In this document: in pieces, positions 32,652 to 35,335 of the stretch
How positions within the stretch are numbered: position 1 is the first letter of the stretch
Layout: the number at the start of each line of letters is the position of its first letter
NCBI GenBank assembly: GCA_900547415.1
Contig: URGS01000018.1
Coordinates: forward strand, 1-35,335
Direction: 5' to 3'
DNA from: an uncultured Phascolarctobacterium sp.
GTDB taxonomy: Bacteria; Bacillota; Negativicutes; Acidaminococcales; Acidaminococcaceae
Length of the DNA: 35,335 nt
Notes under the pieces: generated by a model
Database searches by the model: none
What the model was told of the DNA's origin: nothing
The model's input: only the letters and a program-made list of their open reading frames with translations
Program-made: the position numbers and the translations under genes

Positions 32652-32697
32652 CTTCTAGGGACAGTGTATCACGAAACGTAGAATCAGTCAAAACAAA

Positions 32698-32725
32698 AAA
32701 CCTCCAGAATAAATCTGGAGGTTTT
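32698..32725 (-). terminator. Intrinsic terminator of tRNA-Thr(UGU)
   Basis: On the minus strand AAACCTCCAGA pairs with TCTGGAGGTTT around a short loop, followed by T6. It begins nine bases past the tRNA 3' end. Confidence 0.9.
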
Positions 32726-32733
32726 ATTTTCAT

Positions 32734-32809
32734 TGGAGCTGGCAATAGGAATCGAACCCACAACCTGCTGATTACAAATCAGCTGCTCTGCCAATTGAGC
32801 TATGCCAGC
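32734..32809 (-). tRNA. tRNA-Thr (anticodon UGU)
   Basis: 76 nucleotides including an encoded CCA end. Acceptor stem GCTGGCA/TGCCAGC, D-arm TAGCTCAATTGGCAGAGC, anticodon loop TTTGTAA with TGT, and T-loop TTCGATT are complete. It has its own promoter and terminator, and is thus a single-tRNA transcript. Confidence 0.96.
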
Positions 32810-32823
32810 GAACTACATATCCT

Positions 32824-32852
32824 ATTCTACTTGAGAAAAGCTAATTTGTCAA
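32824..32852 (-). promoter_or_regulatory. Promoter of tRNA-Thr(UGU)
   Basis: On the minus strand TTGACA, 17 bases and TAGAAT, about 15 bases before the tRNA. Confidence 0.82.
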
Positions 32853-32900
32853 GAACTTTTCTAAGTGATATTTTAAACAGGTAAATCTGCTGCAAGTTGA

Positions 32901-33626
32901 TTATTCAGTCATACCATAGCGCAGGTCTCTATACTCTTCAATAGTAATGCTGCGTAGGCGCACAATATCGCCAGGCTGCATTAATGGTTTACCAGCTTCG
33001 TCGTATTCCATATCTATGGCACTGCGTCCAATAATGCGCCAGCTGCCGTCAATAGAAGAGCTGAAGCAGCTTGTTTGGTCATCACGGATAGCAATGCTGC
33101 GATCAGGAATATAAAGATGATTTTTTTTGCGTTTAGGAGAAGCAATGCGTCTGTCCATTTTGCTCAGCAGTGGTTTATCGAGATGTTTTTCAGAAGCATA
33201 GCAAATATAGTCATTATGAGTGTGGAGCGTAATAACTGCATCATGACTCATATTATTATGATCAGCTACATAATCCAGATCAGGTCCGAAATCGTAACCA
33301 TAACAGACAGGAATTTCTACAACTCTGGCCTTAGCATAAGGGAGTTTATTAGCTTCTATAATATCTCTTTCCAATACCTCGGCAACTGCGTCAAAAGTAC
33401 TTTGTGTAGAGCGTGCCAAATGATTGCGAACAACTAAAGGATTATAATTAATTGCTGCACCGGTTGCAGTGATTATATGCTTTAAAAAACCTGGAAAGGC
33501 ATTTTTTTCCAAATATCTGCAGAGACGGTGGGACATTTTATGTACAAGGGGACTGATATTTTCGCCGAACTTTACGAGAATAAAGCCTTCACAAATAGGT
33601 AAAAGCTGGTAACTTAGGCCTGGCAT
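32901..33626 (-). CDS. Degenerate PxpB/KipI-like protein (carboxyltransferase domain C/D)
   Basis: A 241-residue cytoplasmic protein of the PxpB/KipI (allophanate hydrolase subunit 1-like) family. The N-terminal part (GEGF-like CEGFILVKFGE, then the ITATGAAINYNPLVV strand near 51-66) and VEIPVCYGYDFGPDLDYVADHNN (104-125) match well. The region that should read GF.PGFPYL..L...L..PRR.TPR..VPAGSVGIA is strongly altered: KHLDKPLLSKMDRRIASPKR and LYIPDRSIAIRDDQ. So the glycine/phenylalanine motif is lost, and only SWRIIGRSA and LMQPGDIVRLRSI are recognised after it. PxpB normally works with PxpC and PxpA in 5-oxoproline hydrolysis, and neither is here. A KipI-like regulatory role is possible. AAAGGAG precedes the ATG; see the leader. 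Confidence 0.75.
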   Translation of the reverse strand: MPGLSYQLLPICEGFILVKFGENISPLVHKMSHRLCRYLEKNAFPGFLKHIITATGAAINYNPLVVRNHLARSTQSTFDAVAEVLERDIIEANKLPYAKARVVEIPVCYGYDFGPDLDYVADHNNMSHDAVITLHTHNDYICYASEKHLDKPLLSKMDRRIASPKRKKNHLYIPDRSIAIRDDQTSCFSSSIDGSWRIIGRSAIDMEYDEAGKPLMQPGDIVRLRSITIEEYRDLRYGMTE

Positions 33627-33665
33627 ATCATCATCACTCCTTTATCTGTAGAATAACGTCTTTAT

Positions 33666-33708
33666 AAAAAAAGGCGCTCATATCTTCAGTGTGAGAGATA
33701 TGAGCGTC
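33666..33708 (-). terminator. Terminator hairpin inside the leader of the KipI-like gene
   Basis: On the minus strand an 11-bp perfect stem (CGCTCATATCT with AGATATGAGCG) is followed by T7. It lies between the promoter and the start codon, so it should stop most transcripts before the gene. A competing 4-bp stem (AGCG-AGGA-CGCT) overlaps its 5' arm. Confidence 0.8.
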
Positions 33709-33730
33709 CTCGCTGACGTGAACAGATACA

Positions 33731-33760
33731 ATTATACTATAAAGCTAGAATGTGTGTAAA
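33731..33760 (-). promoter_or_regulatory. Promoter of the KipI-like leader
   Basis: On the minus strand TTTACA, 18 bases and TATAAT; the predicted start near 33724 is about 100 bases before the ATG at 33626. Confidence 0.65.
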
Positions 33761-33910
33761 GCTTTTTTATGGAAATTTCTTGTTTCAATACTTACATAAC
33801 AGATTTATGTAAATATTTTTACAGCAAATGTACGAAATTCGTTTGAAACGGCATAGAAAAAGAGCTCAAAAATAAAAAAAGAAAAAATGAAAATTTTTAG
33901 AAATATAGTG

Positions 33911-33939
33911 TTGACAGATTCGCACATATACTGTATAAT
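33911..33939 (+). promoter_or_regulatory. Promoter of the four-tRNA cluster
   Basis: Consensus TTGACA and TATAAT with 17 bases between, ending 16 bases before tRNA-Tyr. Confidence 0.88.
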
Positions 33940-33955
33940 TCTTTTTGTCGCAAAC

Positions 33956-34040
33956 GGATGGGTTCCCGAGTGGCTAAAGGGAGCAGACTGTAAATCTGCC
34001 GCGTTTCGCTTCGTTGGTTCGAATCCAACCCCATCCACCA
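33956..34040 (+). tRNA. tRNA-Tyr (anticodon GUA)
   Basis: Class II tRNA of 85 nucleotides with encoded CCA. The anticodon loop CTGTAAATC holds GTA, and a long variable arm (CCGCGTTTCGCTTCG region) is present, as expected for bacterial tRNA-Tyr. First gene of the cluster. Confidence 0.96.
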
Positions 34041-34050
34041 ACATCGTCAT

Positions 34051-34126
<76 letters not shown>

Positions 34127-34132
34127 AATAAC

Positions 34133-34208
34133 GCTGATGTAGCTCAGTCGGCAGAGCGTATCCTTGGTAAGGATAAGGTCACCAGTTCAATCCTGGTCAT
34201 CAGCTCCA
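34133..34208 (+). tRNA. tRNA-Thr (anticodon GGU)
   Basis: 76 nucleotides with encoded CCA; acceptor GCTGATG/CATCAGC, anticodon loop TTGGTAA with GGT, T-loop TTCAATC. It complements the UGU isoacceptor at 32734-32809. Confidence 0.96.
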
Positions 34209-34220
34209 ACTTAATAACTT

Positions 34221-34240
34221 GCTTCAATCTCGATTGAAGC
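34221..34240 (+). other. Perfect palindromic hairpin between tRNA genes
   Basis: GCTTCAAT and ATTGAAGC pair around a CTCG loop in the 40-base spacer between tRNA-Thr and tRNA-Met. There is no T tract, so it is more likely a processing or spacer structure than a terminator. Confidence 0.6.
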
Positions 34241-34248
34241 TCTGCTTC

Positions 34249-34325
34249 GGCGGCGTAGCTCAGTTGGCTAGAGCATGCGGTTCATACCCGCAGTGTCCGC
34301 GGTTCGAATCCGTGCGCCGCCACCA
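34249..34325 (+). tRNA. Elongator tRNA-Met (anticodon CAU)
   Basis: 77 nucleotides with CCA. The acceptor stem GGCGGCG/CGCCGCC is fully paired and the anticodon stem lacks the three-G-C initiator signature. The overall sequence fits elongator tRNA-Met better than the lysidine-modified tRNA-Ile2, which shares the CAT anticodon. Confidence 0.9.
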
Positions 34326-34337
34326 AATAAAAGATTT

Positions 34338-34363
34338 GACTTCCTGTTTCGGGAGTCTTTTTT
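34338..34363 (+). terminator. Intrinsic terminator of the tRNA cluster
   Basis: A 7-bp stem (GACTTCC with GGGAGTC, one G-U) with a 6-base loop, then T6, 12 bases after tRNA-Met. Confidence 0.85.
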
Positions 34364-34892
34364 ATTTGTCTTGGGATGTGGTTCTTATACCTTTCAGTCC
34401 GTTCGCTGCGTTCGCAGCCAGCGCCATCTTTTGGGCTGTCTGCTAATTCACCTTGTCTCCTTAAAAGGAGGGCCTAAAATTCAGTCGAAGAGAAGCATCT
34501 CCTGGCTATGTGGAATTGCCCTTAGACAATGGCGGAGAAACTGAGGATTCAGCACAGCATTCACAACAATATTCTATATGTTAGAAGAAAAGAAACTTTT
34601 TGAAAAAAGCACTTGCTTTTTGAAGTGAAAAAATGGTATAACTATACCGTTTGAAAATAATAAACAAACCATTTGTACAGCATAATTATAGAGTAGGATT
34701 TATGGTACAGGAAAGCCGTTGAAATGGCGGATGTTTTCTAAGAAAAAGCCAGCACCTTCCAGCTAAGAAAACTTAGCTAGGACAATAAAAAAATCCATTG
34801 AAATGGTTGACATAAAGTGTTAACTGTGTTACTCTATATTAGCGACAATTTGTGATTGGTTTTATTTTATAACGTAAGCGAGGTGTGACTAC
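34364..34892 (+). other. Long gene-free region before rpmG
   Basis: About 530 bases without a credible reading frame. 34364-34560 is mixed-composition DNA with small palindromes (GCTGC/GCAGC near 34397-34410, CTCCTT/AAGGAG near 34456-34469, CTGA/TCAG pairs), looking like a decayed repeat or mobile-element remnant. 34600-34806 is AT-rich and holds a perfect GGTATA-AC-TATACC palindrome (34635-34648), an AGCTAAG/CTTAGCT hairpin (about 34761-34778) and a CCATTGAAATGG palindrome just before the rpmG promoter. Confidence 0.45.
34807..34835 (+). promoter_or_regulatory. Probable promoter of rpmG-secE
   Basis: Consensus TTGACA at 34807-34812; at 17 bases the -10 is a poor TACTCT. A better AT-rich box (TATATT) lies further on, at a spacing too long to be standard. 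Confidence 0.5.
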
Positions 34893-35042
34893 ATGCGTAA
34901 TCTTGTTACTTTGGCTTGCACTGAATGCAAACAAAGAAATTATCAAACCAACAAAAACAAAAAGAACGATCCTGATCGTATCGAACTCAATAAATATTGC
35001 AAATTCTGCAAAAAACACACTCTTCATAAAGAAACCAAATAA
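34893..35042 (+). CDS. rpmG: 50S ribosomal protein L33
   Basis: A 49-residue basic protein of the large ribosomal subunit. Two CxxC pairs, Cys9/Cys12 and Cys36/Cys39, make it the zinc-binding (C+) paralogue rather than the zinc-free form used under zinc shortage. The sequence (MRNLVTLACTECKQRNY start, KYCKFCKKHTLHKETK end) is complete. GCGAGGTG precedes the ATG. It is followed 46 bases on by secE, the standard rpmG-secE-nusG order. Confidence 0.96.
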   Translation: MRNLVTLACTECKQRNYQTNKNKKNDPDRIELNKYCKFCKKHTLHKETK

Positions 35043-35088
35043 TTTGGTGCATAGTGTGATTGGGTTATAATAGCAAGGATGTGACGAG

Positions 35089-35307
35089 ATGGCCGTTCCG
35101 GAGACTACTGATACCGAGAAGAGCGGTAACAGTGTTACCAGTTTTCTCAGTGAAACAAAAGTAGAGCTGAAAAAGGTAACCTGGCCTACCAAGCAAGAGC
35201 TTATTTCCAACACTGTAGTTGTTATTATTGCGGTAATCCTGTGTGCAGCCCTGATTTGGATTATTGATTCTATTTTCAGTGTATTGTTCAGAATGATTTT
35301 GCAATAA
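35089..35307 (+). CDS. secE: Preprotein translocase subunit SecE
   Basis: Essential small subunit of the SecYEG channel; 72 residues, the short one-helix form usual in Firmicutes. An acidic or polar N-terminal tail is followed by the conserved amphipathic SETKVELKKVTWPTKQEL segment (about 21-38) and a single membrane helix (about 42-66). The SD is weak (GATGTGACGAG). It is preceded by rpmG and followed by a strong SD for the next gene. Confidence 0.95.
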   Translation: MAVPETTDTEKSGNSVTSFLSETKVELKKVTWPTKQELISNTVVVIIAVILCAALIWIIDSIFSVLFRMILQ

Positions 35308-35322
35308 TGATTTAAGCTTAGT

Positions 35323-35329
35323 AAGGAGG
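35323..35329 (+). promoter_or_regulatory. Ribosome-binding site for the next gene (probably nusG)
   Basis: AAGGAGG, 16 bases after the secE stop codon, with the window ending six bases later. By the conserved order the gene should be nusG. Confidence 0.75.
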
Positions 35330-35335
35330 GTAGGG

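Noticed and set aside
34249..34325. tRNA-Ile2 (CAU, lysidine)
   Set aside because: The acceptor stem and D/T-arm sequence match elongator tRNA-Met; Ile2 tRNAs have a different acceptor stem and discriminator context. Some uncertainty remains.

Overview
The window reads as a chromosomal stretch of a low-to-mid GC Firmicute. Strong AGGAGG ribosome-binding sites, the SufS-SufU pair, the carD-yacL-ispD-ispF-gltX-cysS-mrnC-thyX-rlmB-yacP-sigH gene order and the rpmG-secE-(nusG) cluster are all Firmicute traits. A gut Negativicute such as an Acidaminococcaceae member would fit, but that is inference: there is no 16S gene here. Almost all genes are complete and closely packed, and the window is mostly ordinary housekeeping DNA.

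Layout. 1-3.5 kb: the 3' end of sufS with overlapping sufU (Fe-S assembly), then a CoA-disulfide-reductase/rhodanese fusion and a Cys-motif (C_GCAxxG_C_C) protein, a redox/sulfur block. 3.6-8 kb: a PLP aminotransferase, an unrecognised 361-residue protein on the minus strand, and an MFS exporter. 7.84-8.13 kb: an inverted-repeat-bounded, hairpin-rich non-coding element filling the gap between two convergent genes. 8.1-10.1 kb (minus): a NamZ-like (DUF1343) lipoprotein and a gamma-carbonic-anhydrase-like hexapeptide protein. 10.2-15 kb: VTT membrane protein, CYTH/CHAD-like protein, gamma-glutamyltransferase and FAH-family hydrolase in one direction. 15-18 kb: a membrane metallophosphoesterase (minus) and a broken 5'-nucleotidase-like gene (in-frame stop plus frameshift, with several catalytic residues already lost).

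18-27.7 kb is the conserved information-processing and isoprenoid block: CarD/CdnL regulator, PIN-TRAM protein, IspD and IspF (MEP pathway), GltX and CysS, Mini-RNase III, flavin-dependent thymidylate synthase, RlmB, YacP/Rae1-type NYN nuclease and SigH. In many Firmicutes sigH is followed closely by rpmG-secE-nusG. Here about 7 kb lies between them: a small P-loop ATPase resembling BREX-3 BrxF, phosphofructokinase with a mixed ATP/PPi signature, UppP, a Bcp peroxiredoxin translationally coupled to YaaA, a YgjP-type metallopeptidase, tRNA-Thr(UGU), a degenerate solitary PxpB/KipI-like protein with an attenuator-like leader, and a four-tRNA cluster (Tyr, fMet, Thr, Met). rpmG and secE close the window, and a ribosome-binding site for the next gene (probably nusG) lies at the edge.

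No CRISPR array, rRNA, complete insertion sequence or prophage was seen. The observations most worth a second look are the orphan BrxF-like ATPase, the inverted-repeat element at 7842-8128, the promoter-terminator leader of the KipI-like gene with the loss of its family motif, and the decaying 5'-nucleotidase.
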